Below, piece by piece: positions 45,959 through 54,377 of a stretch of 64,000 bases of DNA (its first letter is position 1; each line of letters begins with the position of its first letter). The translations under genes were made by a program, and so were the position numbers. The stretch lies in assembly GCF_900103975.1 (NCBI RefSeq), contig NZ_FNIR01000007.1:62001-126000 (forward strand). Direction: 5' to 3'. This DNA is from Klenkia soli. Lineage in GTDB: Bacteria > Actinomycetota > Actinomycetes > Mycobacteriales > Geodermatophilaceae. The notes below the pieces were generated by a model that saw only the letters and a list, made by a program, of their open reading frames with translations, had not been told where the DNA came from and did not search any database.

Positions 45959-46863
45959 CGCGGTGCCCCCGGCCGGACGTCGGCCCAGATGCGGCCCAGC
46001 TGGTGCCAGTCGACCGGACGCCGGGCGATGCTCAGCGCGAACGCGTCGGCCACCCCCTGCATGCCGTCGTGCACCCGGGCCCGCAGCCGCCCGGCCCCGT
46101 GCACGTCGACCTCGGGGTGCACGGTGTGCCGCCAGCCCGCGCCGTCGAAGTGCGAGACCACCGGCATGAGCGCGGCGCCGGTCTGGGCCGCCAGCAGGGC
46201 CGGGCCCCCGGGCATCGTGGTCGGCCGGCCGAAGAAGGTGACCGGGATGCCGGCCGCGGTCAGGTCCCGGTCGACCAGCAGGCAGGCCGAGCGCCCGGCG
46301 CCCAGCCACTCCTTGAGCAGCGCCGAGCTGGGGCGCTCACCCCCGGTGAGCGGCACGACCCGGAACCCCAGGGACTCCCGGTAGGCCAGGAACCGCTCGT
46401 AGAGCGCCTCGGGCCGCAGCCGCTCGGCCACGGTCATGAACGGCCCGCCGAGCCAGTCGACGAACCACACGCCGGCGGCGTCCCAGTTGCCGCTGTGCGG
46501 CAGGGCGAGCACCACCGGCCGGCCGGCGTCGCGCGCCGCCTCGAGGTGCTCGGTGCCGACGACGGTGGTGCCGGCCAGCAGCCGGGGCACGCCGAGCGTG
46601 GGCAGCCGGAAGGCCTCCAGCCAGTACCGGGCGTAGGACCGGACGGCGTCCCGGGTCAGGTCGTCGAGCTCGGGCCCGGTGAGCCCGGTGACGACCTGCA
46701 GGTTGGCCCGCAGCTGGCGCACCCCCGCGCCGTCGCGCCCGGCCGCCCAGGCACCCGCCCGGTCGAAGGCCGCGCGGGCCACCGGCTCGGGCAGTGCCTT
46801 GACCGCGCCCCAGCCGGCTGCGTAGCCGGTGTCGACCAGCCGGTCCCGCAGTCCGCTCACCAC
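45955..46863 (-). CDS. Phosphatidylinositol mannoside acyltransferase (PatA-like)
   Basis: A 302-residue LPLAT-family acyltransferase. The catalytic HX4D motif is ALPHSGNWDAAG, with VDRDLTAAGIPVTFFG and PGGPALLA downstream as in HtrB/PatA proteins. In mycobacteria the gene between pgsA and pimA acylates the mannose of PIMs, and the gene order is identical here. The start is GTG at 46863 (or the next GTG at 46860), 7 nt after pgsA. Confidence 0.92.
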   Translation of the reverse strand: MVSGLRDRLVDTGYAAGWGAVKALPEPVARAAFDRAGAWAAGRDGAGVRQLRANLQVVTGLTGPELDDLTRDAVRSYARYWLEAFRLPTLGVPRLLAGTTVVGTEHLEAARDAGRPVVLALPHSGNWDAAGVWFVDWLGGPFMTVAERLRPEALYERFLAYRESLGFRVVPLTGGERPSSALLKEWLGAGRSACLLVDRDLTAAGIPVTFFGRPTTMPGGPALLAAQTGAALMPVVSHFDGAGWRHTVHPEVDVHGAGRLRARVHDGMQGVADAFALSIARRPVDWHQLGRIWADVRPGAPR

Positions 46864-46870
46864 CGCGCCG

Positions 46871-47485
46871 TCACCGCAGCGCGCGGCCCTGGGCCTGCTG
46901 GTGCACCGCGGCGAACCGCTGGCCGACGGTGATCGCGCTGCCCACCAGCAGCACCCACAGGCAGACCTGCAGCGCGTACGGGATGCCCAGACCGGTGAAG
47001 CCGGTGCCCACCAGGATCAGGATGAGGCGCTCGGTGCGCTCGACCAGGCCGACGTCGCAGCTCAGGCCCAACCCCTCGGCTCGGGCCTTCACGTACGAGG
47101 TGAGCACGCCCAGCACCAGGCAGGTCAGCGACAGCCAGACCACCATGCGGTTGTCGCCCGCGCCGGAGAACCACCAGGCGAGCCCGGCGAAGATCGCGGC
47201 GTCCGCGGCCCGGTCACCGGTGGAGTCCAGGACGGCGCCGAACACCGACCCGCCCCCGCGCGCCCGGGCCAGTGCACCGTCCAGCATGTCCAGCAGGACG
47301 AAGACGGTGACGGCGAAGGCACCCCAGAACAGCACGCCGTTGCCGATCAGGAACACCGCCGAGACGACCGCGCCGACCGTGCCGATCACGGTGATGGCGT
47401 CGGCGGTCACACCCAGCCGGAGCAGCGTGCGGACGACGGGTGCCCACACGCGGGCGACGGCCGGCCGCAGGTTGACCCCGAGCAT
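46871..47485 (-). CDS. pgsA: Phosphatidylinositol phosphate synthase (CDP-alcohol phosphatidyltransferase)
   Basis: A 204-residue membrane enzyme with about six helices. The CDP-alcohol motif is complete: DMLDGALARARGGGSVFGAV then LDSTGDRAAD, giving the four metal-binding Asp. Next to pimA and a PIM acyltransferase it is best read as the synthase that joins CDP-diacylglycerol and inositol phosphate. The ATG at 47485 shares one base with the HIT gene stop (TGATG). Confidence 0.94.
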   Translation of the reverse strand: MLGVNLRPAVARVWAPVVRTLLRLGVTADAITVIGTVGAVVSAVFLIGNGVLFWGAFAVTVFVLLDMLDGALARARGGGSVFGAVLDSTGDRAADAAIFAGLAWWFSGAGDNRMVVWLSLTCLVLGVLTSYVKARAEGLGLSCDVGLVERTERLILILVGTGFTGLGIPYALQVCLWVLLVGSAITVGQRFAAVHQQAQGRALR

Positions 47486-48048
47486 CAGGTGGCCGGTCCC
47501 GGGCTGGTGGGCACCGGAGCGGGCGGGTCATCGGGCCAGGCGTCGGCCAGCAGCTGGCGGGTGTCGGTGAGCACCTGCGGCAGCACCCTGGTCAGCCCCA
47601 GCACCGGCATGAAGTTGGTGTCCCCGCCCCAGCGCGGCACGGCGTGCTGGTGCAGGTGGTCGGCGATGCCGGCGCCGGCCACGGATCCCTGGTTCATGCC
47701 GATGTTGAACCCGTGGGCGCCGCTGACCTCGCGGACCACGCCCATGGCCGTCTGGGTGCAGGCACCGAGCTCGGCGACCTCCGCCCCGGTCAGGTCGGTG
47801 TAGTCGGCGACGTGCCGGTACGGGACCACCATGAGGTGCCCGGCGTTGTAGGGGAACTTGTTGAGCACCACGAAGACCGTCGTGCCGCGGGCCACGATCA
47901 GCCCGTCGACGTCGGTCATCGCCGGGATCAGGCAGAACGGGCAGTCGTGGTCGCCGGTCGGCTTGCCCTCGCCCTGGATGTAGGCCATGCGGTAGGGCGT
48001 CCAGAGCTGCTCGAAGACCGTCGTCGGCCCCCCGGCGTCGGGGTTCAC
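47485..48048 (-). CDS. HIT-family hydrolase/phosphorylase
   Basis: A 187-residue histidine-triad protein. The triad [10 protein letters not shown] is intact near residue 140. The N-terminal CPFC pair and [20 protein letters not shown] are typical. The mycobacterial equivalent at the same position (between thrS and pgsA) is an Ap4A phosphorylase, so a dinucleoside polyphosphate substrate is likely. The GTG start at 48048 shares GTGA with thrS. Confidence 0.93.
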   Translation of the reverse strand: MNPDAGGPTTVFEQLWTPYRMAYIQGEGKPTGDHDCPFCLIPAMTDVDGLIVARGTTVFVVLNKFPYNAGHLMVVPYRHVADYTDLTGAEVAELGACTQTAMGVVREVSGAHGFNIGMNQGSVAGAGIADHLHQHAVPRWGGDTNFMPVLGLTRVLPQVLTDTRQLLADAWPDDPPAPVPTSPGPAT

Positions 48049-50120
48049 GCGGTGCTCTCCGCGGGTTGGTCGGCCGGTGCGGTCGGGTCGTCGTTGCGCC
48101 GGGCCTCGACCCAGGCGGCCACGGCGTCGACCGCCTCGGCGACCGGCACCCCGTTGCGCTGGCTGCCGTCGCGGTAGCGGAAGGACACCGCCCCGGCCTC
48201 GGCGTCGGTGGCGCCCGCGATGAGCACGAAGGGCACCTTCTGCTTGGACGCGGTGCGGATCTTCTTCTGCATCCGGTCGTCGGAGTCGTCGACCTCGACC
48301 CGCAGGCCGCGGGCACGGAGCAACGTCCCGATCTCCTCCAGGTAGGGGATCTGCTCGTCGGTGATGGGGATGCCGACCACCTGCACCGGGGCCAGCCAGG
48401 CCGGGAAGGCGCCGGCGTAGTGCTCGGTGAGGACGCCGAAGAACCGCTCGATGGAGCCGAAGAGGGCCCGGTGCAGCATCACCGGGCGCTGGCGCGAGCC
48501 GTCGGCGGCGGTGTACTCCAGGCCGAACCGCTCGGGCAGGTTGAAGTCGACCTGGATGGTCGACATCTGCCAGGTGCGGCCGATGGCGTCCTTGGCCTGG
48601 ACGGAGATCTTCGGGCCGTAGAACGCCGCGCCGCCCGGGTCGGGGAACAGCTCCAGCCCGGAGTCGACGGCGGCCTGCCGCAGCGCCTCGGTGGCCCGCT
48701 CCCAGCTCTCGTCGGTGCCCACCGACTTCTCCGGGTTGCGGGTCGACAGCTCGAGGTAGAAGTCGCTCAGGCCGTAGTCGGCCAGCAACCCCAGCACGAA
48801 GTCCAGCAGGGCCTTCAGCTCGCCGGCCATCTGCTCGGGGGTGCAGTAGATGTGCGCGTCGTCCTGGGTGAACCCGCGGGCCCGGGTCAGGCCGTGCACC
48901 ACGCCGGACTTCTCGTACCGGTAGACGGTGCCGAACTCGAACAGACGCAGCGGCAGCTCCCGGTAGGAGCGCCCCCGGGAGTCGAAGACCAGGTTGTGCA
49001 TCGGGCAGTTCATCGGCTTGAGGTAGTAGTCCTGCCCCTGCCGGCGCACGTGGCCCTCGCTGTCCCGCTCCTCGTCCAGCTGCATCGCCGGGTACATGCC
49101 CTCGGCGTACCAGTCGAGGTGGCCCGAGGTCTCGAACAGCTGGCCCTTGGTGATGTGCGGGGTGTTGACGAAGGAGTAGCCGGCCTCCTCGTGCCGCCGC
49201 TGGCTGTACTTCTCCAGCTCGCGCCGGATGATCCCGCCCTTGGGGTGGAACACGGCCAGCCCGGACCCGACCTGGTCGGGGAAGCTGAAGAGGTCCAGCT
49301 CGGTGCCCAGCCGGCGGTGGTCGCGGCGCTCGGCCTCGGCCTGCTGCTCCTGGTGGGCCCTCAGGGCGTCCTTGGACTCCCAGGCGGTGCCGTACACCCG
49401 CTGCAGCTGGGGGTTCTTCTCGTTGCCGCGCCAGTAGGCGGCAGCCACCCGGGTCAGCGCGAACGCCGGGATCGACGAGGTGCGGGGCAGGTGCGGGCCG
49501 CGGCACAGGTCGGTCCAGACCCGCTCCTTCGACCTCGGGTCGAGGTTGTCGTACATGGTCAGCTGCGCGCCGCCCACCTCGACGTCGGCGCCCTCGGCCG
49601 CGGCGGCGACCTCGGAGCCGGCCCCGCCCTTGAGACCGATCAGCTCCAGCTTGTAGGGCTCGTGGGCCAGCTCGGCGCGGGCGTCGTCGTCGCTGATCTC
49701 GCGGCGGGCGAAGAACTGGCCCTCCTTGACGATCGCCTGCATGCGCTTCTCGATCGCCTGGAGGTCCTCGGGGGTGAAGGGCCGCTCGGGGTCGACGTCG
49801 TAGTAGAAGCCGTCGGTGACCGGGGGCCCGATGCCCAGCCGGGTGCCCGGGAAGAGGTCCTGCACGGCCTGGGCCAGCACGTGGGCCGCCGAGTGCCGGA
49901 TGACCGCACGCCCGTCGGCGCTGGACGCCGCGACCGGCTCCACCTCGGTGTCGACCTCGGGGGCCCAGGCGAGGTCCTTGAGCTCGCCGTCCACCCGCAC
50001 GACGACGGCGGCGTCGGGGCCCTTGAGCGGCACCCCGGCGTCCTTGAGCGCCTGGGTCGCCGTGGTCCCACCCGGCACCTGGACGGCGGCGAGGGCGGGG
50101 ACGGGCGGCACTGCTGGCAC
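48045..50120 (-). CDS. thrS: Threonyl-tRNA synthetase
   Basis: A 691-residue class IIa synthetase. An N-terminal TGS domain is followed by the editing domain ([11 protein letters not shown]), then the catalytic core with [10 protein letters not shown] (zinc Cys), [20 protein letters not shown] (motif 2), and the C-terminal anticodon domain. The GTG start at 50120 has AGGAG 8 nt upstream. No T-box was found upstream. The gene begins the thrS-HIT-pgsA-acyltransferase-pimA operon. Confidence 0.97.
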   Translation of the reverse strand: MPAVPPVPALAAVQVPGGTTATQALKDAGVPLKGPDAAVVVRVDGELKDLAWAPEVDTEVEPVAASSADGRAVIRHSAAHVLAQAVQDLFPGTRLGIGPPVTDGFYYDVDPERPFTPEDLQAIEKRMQAIVKEGQFFARREISDDDARAELAHEPYKLELIGLKGGAGSEVAAAAEGADVEVGGAQLTMYDNLDPRSKERVWTDLCRGPHLPRTSSIPAFALTRVAAAYWRGNEKNPQLQRVYGTAWESKDALRAHQEQQAEAERRDHRRLGTELDLFSFPDQVGSGLAVFHPKGGIIRRELEKYSQRRHEEAGYSFVNTPHITKGQLFETSGHLDWYAEGMYPAMQLDEERDSEGHVRRQGQDYYLKPMNCPMHNLVFDSRGRSYRELPLRLFEFGTVYRYEKSGVVHGLTRARGFTQDDAHIYCTPEQMAGELKALLDFVLGLLADYGLSDFYLELSTRNPEKSVGTDESWERATEALRQAAVDSGLELFPDPGGAAFYGPKISVQAKDAIGRTWQMSTIQVDFNLPERFGLEYTAADGSRQRPVMLHRALFGSIERFFGVLTEHYAGAFPAWLAPVQVVGIPITDEQIPYLEEIGTLLRARGLRVEVDDSDDRMQKKIRTASKQKVPFVLIAGATDAEAGAVSFRYRDGSQRNGVPVAEAVDAVAAWVEARRNDDPTAPADQPAESTA

Positions 50121-50316
50121 GGGAGGACTCCTGGAGGTGGTGCGGGAGAGAGGACACCGTGAGGGTACGGCCCGCAGGTGTCCGGCTCAGCCGAGTTCGA
50201 CGACGTCACCCACCGCGCCCGCGCCCGCGCCCGGGCCCGGGTGGACCACGATGAGTTCCGCGCACGAGGGCGGTCTCCCCCGCCGAGACCCCCACCACCG
50301 AGACCGAGGAGCCACC

Positions 50317-50856
50317 ATGGGCAGCATCAAGGTGCACGAGTTCACCACCGTCGACGGGGTGGTCGACGTCCCCACCTGGACCTTCCCCTACGGGTTCCCC
50401 GAGGACCTGGCCGCCGCTATCGGGGCGCTGACCGCCGACGCCGCGGGCATCCTGCTGGGCCGCACCACCTTCGAGATGTTCGCGCCGGCGTGGTCCACCC
50501 GCACCGTCGAGGAGGACCCGGGCGCACCGTTCTTCAACGACAGCCCGAAGTACGTCGTCGCCTCGCAGGCGCCGTCGGTGGAGTGGGCGAACACCACGGT
50601 GCTCCCCGGCTACGACCCCGACCGCATCCGCGAGCTGGCCGCGCAGGGCGACCTCTACGTCAGCGGGAGCTCGACCCTGGTGCGCGCCCTGCTGACCGAC
50701 CGGCTGGTGGACGAGCTGCACCTGTTCGTCTACCCCGTGGCGGTGGGTGCAGGCATCCGGCTGTTCCCCGAAGGTGCCCCGCAGACGACGCTGACCCTGC
50801 TGTCGGCGGACAAGCTCAGCAACGGCGTGGCGCACCTGGTCTACGGCCCCGCCTGA
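50317..50856 (+). CDS. Dihydrofolate reductase-like protein (RibD C-terminal domain family)
   Basis: A 179-residue protein of the RibD_C/DHFR-like family common in actinobacteria. MGSIKVHEFTTVDG at the start, ILLGRTTFEMF, LYVSGSSTLVRALL and LFVYPVAVGAGIRLF match the NADPH-binding fold. The substrate is unknown; true folate reduction is unlikely. The ATG at 50317 has GAGGAG 6 nt upstream. It runs convergent to a decayed AraC-type gene, possibly its former regulator. Confidence 0.88.
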   Translation: MGSIKVHEFTTVDGVVDVPTWTFPYGFPEDLAAAIGALTADAAGILLGRTTFEMFAPAWSTRTVEEDPGAPFFNDSPKYVVASQAPSVEWANTTVLPGYDPDRIRELAAQGDLYVSGSSTLVRALLTDRLVDELHLFVYPVAVGAGIRLFPEGAPQTTLTLLSADKLSNGVAHLVYGPA

Positions 50857-50860
50857 GCCG

Positions 50861-51240
50861 TCACGGCCCGGTCGGCGGCACGACCAGCCGCGGACTCGAC
50901 CCGAGCAGCCTGGTCGCCGCCAGGCCGAACATGCCTGCGCGGCGAACAGGTGCAGGAACCAGGACGTCGACAGCCCGACGGCCGCAGCGACGTCGGCCGC
51001 CGCGGCCTCCTGCGGGTGCTCCCTGAGCAGCTGCATCGCCCGGCGGATCCGCGGGTCCGCGGTCCGGGTGCCGTCGTCGGGGGCGATCGCGGCCACGAGG
51101 TCCGGGAGGTCCACCTGGTCCTGCGCGACGAGCCGGGGCAGCAGGGCCGGCTCGTCGCGGTGCCCCACGAGGGCGTCGCCGCAGCCGCCCGCCCGCACCT
51201 GCGGGTCGCCGCCGGGGCCGCCCTCGCGCGGCCGGCCCCC
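50861..51240 (-). pseudogene. Remnant of an AraC-family transcription regulator
   Basis: One minus-strand frame reads RIRRAMQLLREHPQEA then DVAAAVGLSTSWFLHLFAAQ, the first helix-turn-helix of an AraC regulator. It then loses similarity at about 50938. A second frame resumes (MFGLAATRLLGSSPRLVV) and ends at the TGA 50861-50863. The second helix-turn-helix and the N-terminal sensing domain are missing. The 5' side runs into a tRNA terminator. This is a truncated, frame-shifted relic. Together with the tRNA it fills the otherwise gene-free stretch 50857-51401. Confidence 0.6.
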
Positions 51241-51250
51241 GACATGTCGC

Positions 51251-51281
51251 AGGCCCCCCGTCCCGGAGGGACGGAGGGCCT
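51251..51281 (-). terminator. Terminator of tRNA-Val(CAC)
   Basis: A 14-bp inverted repeat (51251-51264 with 51268-51281) with one mismatch and a 3-nt loop lies 17 nt past the 3' end of the minus-strand tRNA. Confidence 0.8.
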
Positions 51282-51297
51282 GGGATGGCGAACTCTG

Positions 51298-51369
51298 TGG
51301 GCGATACTGGGATCGAACCAGTGACCTCTTCGGTGTGAACGAAGCGCTCTACCGCTGAGCCAATCGCCC
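51298..51369 (-). tRNA. tRNA-Val (anticodon CAC)
   Basis: A 72-nt cloverleaf on the minus strand: acceptor GGGCGAT pairs with ATCGCCC, the D arm has GGCTCAGCGGTAGAGC, anticodon loop TTCACAC gives CAC (reads GUG), and the T arm is GGTTCGATCC. CCA is not encoded. It shares a 35-nt identical 3' half with tRNA-Val(GAC) at 54301. Confidence 0.95.
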
Positions 51370-51401
51370 GGCTGCGGTGCTCGCAACAGTGTGCCAGACG
51401 C

Positions 51402-51893
51402 TCAGCGCCAGAGCGGCACCCACCCCGGCACCCACGACGGGACGCCGAGCAGGTGCAGCACGACGACGATGACCCCGTAGACGAACGCGGCCGTGAGCAG
51501 GGCGAACAGCACGCGCACCCAGACCGGTTGCTCGCCGAGCCAGTCGGTCCAGCGCTTGACGTTGCGCTTGGTGAACTCGAGCAGCCGCTCGGCCCAGGTG
51601 AACTCGGTGGCGAGCACGAACAACGCGGCGATGACCGTCAGCCAGCCGGGCCCGGGCAGCGGGATGGTGACCAACCCGAAGACCAGCAGCAGCGCGCCGA
51701 CCACCCCGACCCCGGCCCGGTAGGCGGTGTCGAAGGTCTTGTTCGCGGCCAGCTTCCGGCGCCACGGCCGGCGGCCGATGCGCTCGCGCAGGCTGACGGT
51801 GCCGTCGCCGTCGTAGCGCGCGCGGCGCTCCTCCCCGGTCTCCCGGGGACGTCGGCGGGCGGCGGTGGTCGTCTCGGACCCGGTCTCGCTCAG
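51402..51893 (-). CDS. PGPGW-type transmembrane protein, probable CTG start
   Basis: 163 residues: a charged N-terminus (ETGEERRARYDGDG), two or three membrane helices, and the family motif PLPGPGW after VGALLLVFGLVTI, typical of the TIGR02611/PGPGW group of unknown function. No ATG, GTG or TTG exists in frame near a sensible start. CTG at 51893 overlaps the anti-sigma stop as CTGA and has AGGTG 5 nt upstream, mirroring the coupled starts elsewhere. It is the third gene of the sigma-anti-sigma operon, so it may belong to that regulon. Confidence 0.82.
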   Translation of the reverse strand: MSETGSETTTAARRRPRETGEERRARYDGDGTVSLRERIGRRPWRRKLAANKTFDTAYRAGVGVVGALLLVFGLVTIPLPGPGWLTVIAALFVLATEFTWAERLLEFTKRNVKRWTDWLGEQPVWVRVLFALLTAAFVYGVIVVVLHLLGVPSWVPGWVPLWR

Positions 51894-52756
51894 CTGGTCA
51901 CCTGCCCGTTCGCCACGATGTCCGTCGGGGTCGACGGAGCGCTGCGACCGGGCTCGATGCTGATGCCGTAGGCGGAGTAGTCGTCCAGACCGGTCGCGTC
52001 GGAGCCTACGGTGCGCAGGTCCACGCCGTCGGCCACGACGTCGAACGTGCCCAGGGCGACCGGGCTCCCGTCGCTCATGCCCCACAGCACGTAGGTGCTG
52101 TCGGAGGTGTCGTTGGCCGTCATGCCGTCCACGACGACCTGCGCCTGGCCGTCGCGGGCGACGACCGTGGCCACGGTCCGGCCGTCGTGCTCCATGGGCG
52201 CGACGGTCACCTGGCCCGGGGCCAGCAGCGACTGCATCACCGACGCCTGCGTGGCGGCGGTGGCCTGCGCGCTGTCGCGGTCCTGGGTGAGGACGACGTT
52301 CCAGACCCCCAGCGCCAGGATCGCGGCCACGCCGGCCGCCACCAGCCCGTTCGGGAGCGCGCGCCGCCACCCGCTGCGGCCGCGGTGCCGACGGGCGGCC
52401 CGACCGGCCGGACCGGGGAAGGCGACGACCGACGGGAGAGGAGACGGGGCGGGCTCCTCGACCAGCTCGGGCACGGCGTCCGCGGCGGGTCGCTGCACCT
52501 GCTCGGTCGAGGCCACGGCGTCGCGCAGCCGGTCACGCAGCCCCGGGGAGGGCTCGGCTCCCGGCAGGTCCGTGGCCATCGCGACCATGGCCTCGGCGGC
52601 GTCGGACACCGTCGCGGCGCACCGGGCGCACCCGGCGAGGTGGGTCGCGAATCCTGCCTCGTCCTCGGGCTCGAGCGCGTGCAGCGCCCAGCCGACGGCC
52701 AGTTCGTCGTAGTGCTCGTGGTCGGCGTCCTGCCGCCGGGACTGCCGTCCGCTCAT
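51890..52756 (-). CDS. Anti-sigma factor, RskA-type, zinc-binding
   Basis: A 288-residue membrane protein that would hold the neighbouring sigma factor inactive. The N-terminal zinc anti-sigma motif is H39-x3-C43-x2-C46 (ATHLAGCARC). One transmembrane helix lies at about 137-156, and the C-terminal half is an extracytoplasmic RskA domain (YVLWGMSDGSPVALGTFDV). Such factors are released by regulated proteolysis or redox change. The ATG at 52756 overlaps the sigma stop (ATGA). Confidence 0.93.
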   Translation of the reverse strand: MSGRQSRRQDADHEHYDELAVGWALHALEPEDEAGFATHLAGCARCAATVSDAAEAMVAMATDLPGAEPSPGLRDRLRDAVASTEQVQRPAADAVPELVEEPAPSPLPSVVAFPGPAGRAARRHRGRSGWRRALPNGLVAAGVAAILALGVWNVVLTQDRDSAQATAATQASVMQSLLAPGQVTVAPMEHDGRTVATVVARDGQAQVVVDGMTANDTSDSTYVLWGMSDGSPVALGTFDVVADGVDLRTVGSDATGLDDYSAYGISIEPGRSAPSTPTDIVANGQVTS

Positions 52757-53391
52757 CGGGTCCCTCCCTCGACCGCCGCCGCGCCCAGCGACGCCGCGGC
52801 GCCACCCAGGTTCTCCTTCAGCCGGCGCATCCCGGCCAGCATGCGCGTCTTGACCGTGCCCAGCGGGGTGTCGGTCAGGGCCGCCACCTCGCGCTGGGTG
52901 TACCCGCCGTAGTAGGCCAACGTCAACGCCTCGCGCTGCGGGGCCGGCAACCCCTGCAGGGCCGCCCGCACCCGCTGCGCGGCGACCCGGTCGGCCGCCT
53001 CGTCCTCGACGTCGCGGTTGGCGGTCGGCTCGCTGAGCCGCAGGTCGTCCTCGGCGCGCGTCTGGCGACGCCGGTGGGACTCCTCGCGGCGGACGGCGTC
53101 GACGGCCTTGTGGTGCACCATCGCCAGCAGCCACGACGCGAAGCTCCCCCGGGCGCCGTCGAAGGCGCCGGGGTCCTTCCACACGGCGAGGAAGACGTCT
53201 TGGAGGACGTCCTCGGCGAGCGTGTCGTCGGACAGCACCCGCCGGGCCAGCGCGAACGCCGGTCGCCGGAACCGGTCGTAGAGGTCGTCGATCGCCCCGC
53301 GGTCGCCCGCCTTGACGCGGCGCACGAGTTCGGCGTCGGCCGCCGGGTCCTCCGCACGCCTCGGGGGTCGGGTCACGAGTCCCATGGTCAC
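52753..53391 (-). CDS. ECF (SigK-like) RNA polymerase sigma factor
   Basis: About 210 residues. Region 2 (residues about 25-92) has YDRFRRPAFALARRVLSDD, AEDVLQDVFLAVWKDP and FASWLLAMVHHKAVDAVRR. Region 4 has LPAPQREALTLAYYGGYTQR and TPLGTVKTRMLAGMRRL. The linkage to an RskA-like anti-sigma suggests the SigK group. The start is ATG 53385 or GTG 53391. It is divergent from the SsgA-like gene, with a palindrome between them. The target promoters are unknown. Confidence 0.94.
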   Translation of the reverse strand: MTMGLVTRPPRRAEDPAADAELVRRVKAGDRGAIDDLYDRFRRPAFALARRVLSDDTLAEDVLQDVFLAVWKDPGAFDGARGSFASWLLAMVHHKAVDAVRREESHRRRQTRAEDDLRLSEPTANRDVEDEAADRVAAQRVRAALQGLPAPQREALTLAYYGGYTQREVAALTDTPLGTVKTRMLAGMRRLKENLGGAAASLGAAAVEGGTR

Positions 53392-53440
53392 ACGTCACGT
53401 TCGTCGGCGGGGGCTCCCGCGGTTCATCCGCCGCTCCGGC

Positions 53441-53458
53441 ACACCCGTGCGGGTGTGG
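53441..53458. promoter_or_regulatory. Palindrome in the sigma / SsgA-like divergent region
   Basis: CACACCCG-TG-CGGGTGTG: two perfect 8-bp arms around 2 bp in the about 120-bp intergenic region between divergent genes. This looks like a binding site for a dimeric regulator, but no cognate factor is known. Confidence 0.35.
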
Positions 53459-53513
53459 CCGCGACACGCCCCCACGACCCGTGACCTCCCCGGCGGCCGG
53501 TCGTTGTGCGGGC

Positions 53514-53963
53514 ATGGCGAGTCCTGTGATGCCGGGTTGCTCGACCCGGGCGACGCTGCAGCTGGTCGGCCCGACCTCGTGGACCGAGGTGTCGGCGACC
53601 CTCGGGTACGACTCCGGCGACCCCTTCGCGGTCCGCATCCGGTTCGGCGGGCGCACCCGCCCCGAGGACGAGGGCGTGGAGTGGCTCGTGGCCCGGGAGC
53701 TGCTGCACGCGGGGCTGACCCGCCCGGCGGGCGAGGGCGACGTCCGGGTGTGGCCGGCACGCACGGCCGGCGACGTCCTGTTCCTGGAGCTCCGCGCCCC
53801 GTCGGGGCACGCCCTGTTCGAGCTCTCCCGCTCCGTGCTGGCCGGCTTCGTGGCCGACACCGAGCGGTTGGTGCCCCTGGGCCACGAGGCCGACGCCGTC
53901 GACGTCGAGCCCGAGCTCGTCGCGCTGCTGGACCGCGACCGACCCGAGGCCGACGGCCGATGA
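53514..53963 (+). CDS. SsgA-family sporulation/cell division regulator
   Basis: A protein of up to 149 residues resembling SsgB and other SsgA-like proteins, which guide FtsZ placement and septation in morphologically complex actinomycetes. Matching segments are LGYDSGDPFAVRIRF, EWLVARELLHAGLTRPAGEG and DVRVWPAR. The C-terminus is acidic. ATG 53529 would align better with the SsgB N-terminus; ATG 53514 is the longer option. Neither has a strong ribosome binding site. Confidence 0.85.
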   Translation: MASPVMPGCSTRATLQLVGPTSWTEVSATLGYDSGDPFAVRIRFGGRTRPEDEGVEWLVARELLHAGLTRPAGEGDVRVWPARTAGDVLFLELRAPSGHALFELSRSVLAGFVADTERLVPLGHEADAVDVEPELVALLDRDRPEADGR

Positions 53964-54055
53964 GGGTCTGACCTGGGCGTTCACCTGCCGGACACCCCCC
54001 GGCGACCCCCCTGTGCAGATGCCTCCGGAGGGTCGTCTAGAGTTGTCCATGCACT

Positions 54056-54127
54056 GCGGATGTGGCTCAGTGGTAGAGCATCACCTTGCCAAGGTGAGGG
54101 TCGCGGGTTCGAATCCCGTCATCCGCT
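54056..54127 (+). tRNA. tRNA-Gly (anticodon GCC)
   Basis: A 72-nt cloverleaf: acceptor GCGGATG pairs with CATCCGC, D arm GGCTCAGTGGTAGAGC, anticodon stem-loop CACCTTGCCAAGGTG, and T arm GGGTTCGAATCCC. It is first of a three-tRNA cluster. CCA is not encoded. Confidence 0.96.
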
Positions 54128-54130
54128 CGG

Positions 54131-54164
54131 ACACGAGCGCTGGTCTCCGGATCAGCGCTCGTGT
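54131..54164 (+). other. Hairpin spacer between tRNA-Gly and tRNA-Cys
   Basis: Perfect 12-bp arms ACACGAGCGCTG and CAGCGCTCGTGT enclose a 10-nt loop. It could be a terminator or a processing signal in the polycistronic tRNA transcript. Confidence 0.7.
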
Positions 54165-54166
54165 GC

Positions 54167-54237
54167 GGTGGAGTGGCCGAGAGGCGAGGCAACGGCCTGC
54201 AAAGCCGTCTACACGGGTTCAAATCCCGTCTCCACCT
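54167..54237 (+). tRNA. tRNA-Cys (anticodon GCA)
   Basis: A 71-nt cloverleaf: acceptor GGTGGAG pairs with CTCCACC, anticodon loop CTGCAAA gives GCA, T arm GGGTTCAAATCCC, and U discriminator as expected for tRNA-Cys. CCA is not encoded. Confidence 0.95.
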
Positions 54238-54241
54238 CGAC

Positions 54242-54270
54242 GGCCCCCGGGCGTGATCGAGGCGGGGGCC
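54242..54270 (+). other. Hairpin spacer between tRNA-Cys and tRNA-Val
   Basis: 8-bp arms GGCCCCCG (54242-54249) and CGGGGGCC (54263-54270) with a 13-nt loop. It is placed like the previous spacer hairpin. Confidence 0.6.
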
Positions 54271-54300
54271 ACCGGAACGAGCAGGACAACCGAACAGCAC

Positions 54301-54372
54301 GGGCGATTGGCGCAGCGGTAGCGCGCTTCCCTGACACGGAAGAGGTCACTGGTTCGATCCCAGTATCGCCCA
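54301..54372 (+). tRNA. tRNA-Val (anticodon GAC)
   Basis: A 72-nt cloverleaf: acceptor GGGCGAT pairs with ATCGCCC, D arm GGCGCAGCGGTAGCGC, anticodon loop CTGACAC gives GAC, and T arm GGTTCGATCC. The 3' half is identical to the inverted tRNA-Val(CAC) at 51298. Confidence 0.96.
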
Positions 54373-54377
54373 CGCAC

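Noticed and set aside
50121-50316. T-box riboswitch upstream of thrS (also considered for alaS, hisS and aspS)
   Set aside because: No specifier stem, no T-box bulge sequence and no terminator pair could be found upstream of any of these synthetase genes.
50206-51198. A long minus-strand open frame taken as a complete gene
   Set aside because: Only a short stretch resembles an AraC helix-turn-helix; the rest is antisense to the DHFR-like gene. It is treated as a remnant instead.
53424-54050. Minus-strand open frame opposite the SsgA-like gene
   Set aside because: The plus-strand SsgA reading has clear family motifs; the opposite frame is compositionally an antisense shadow.
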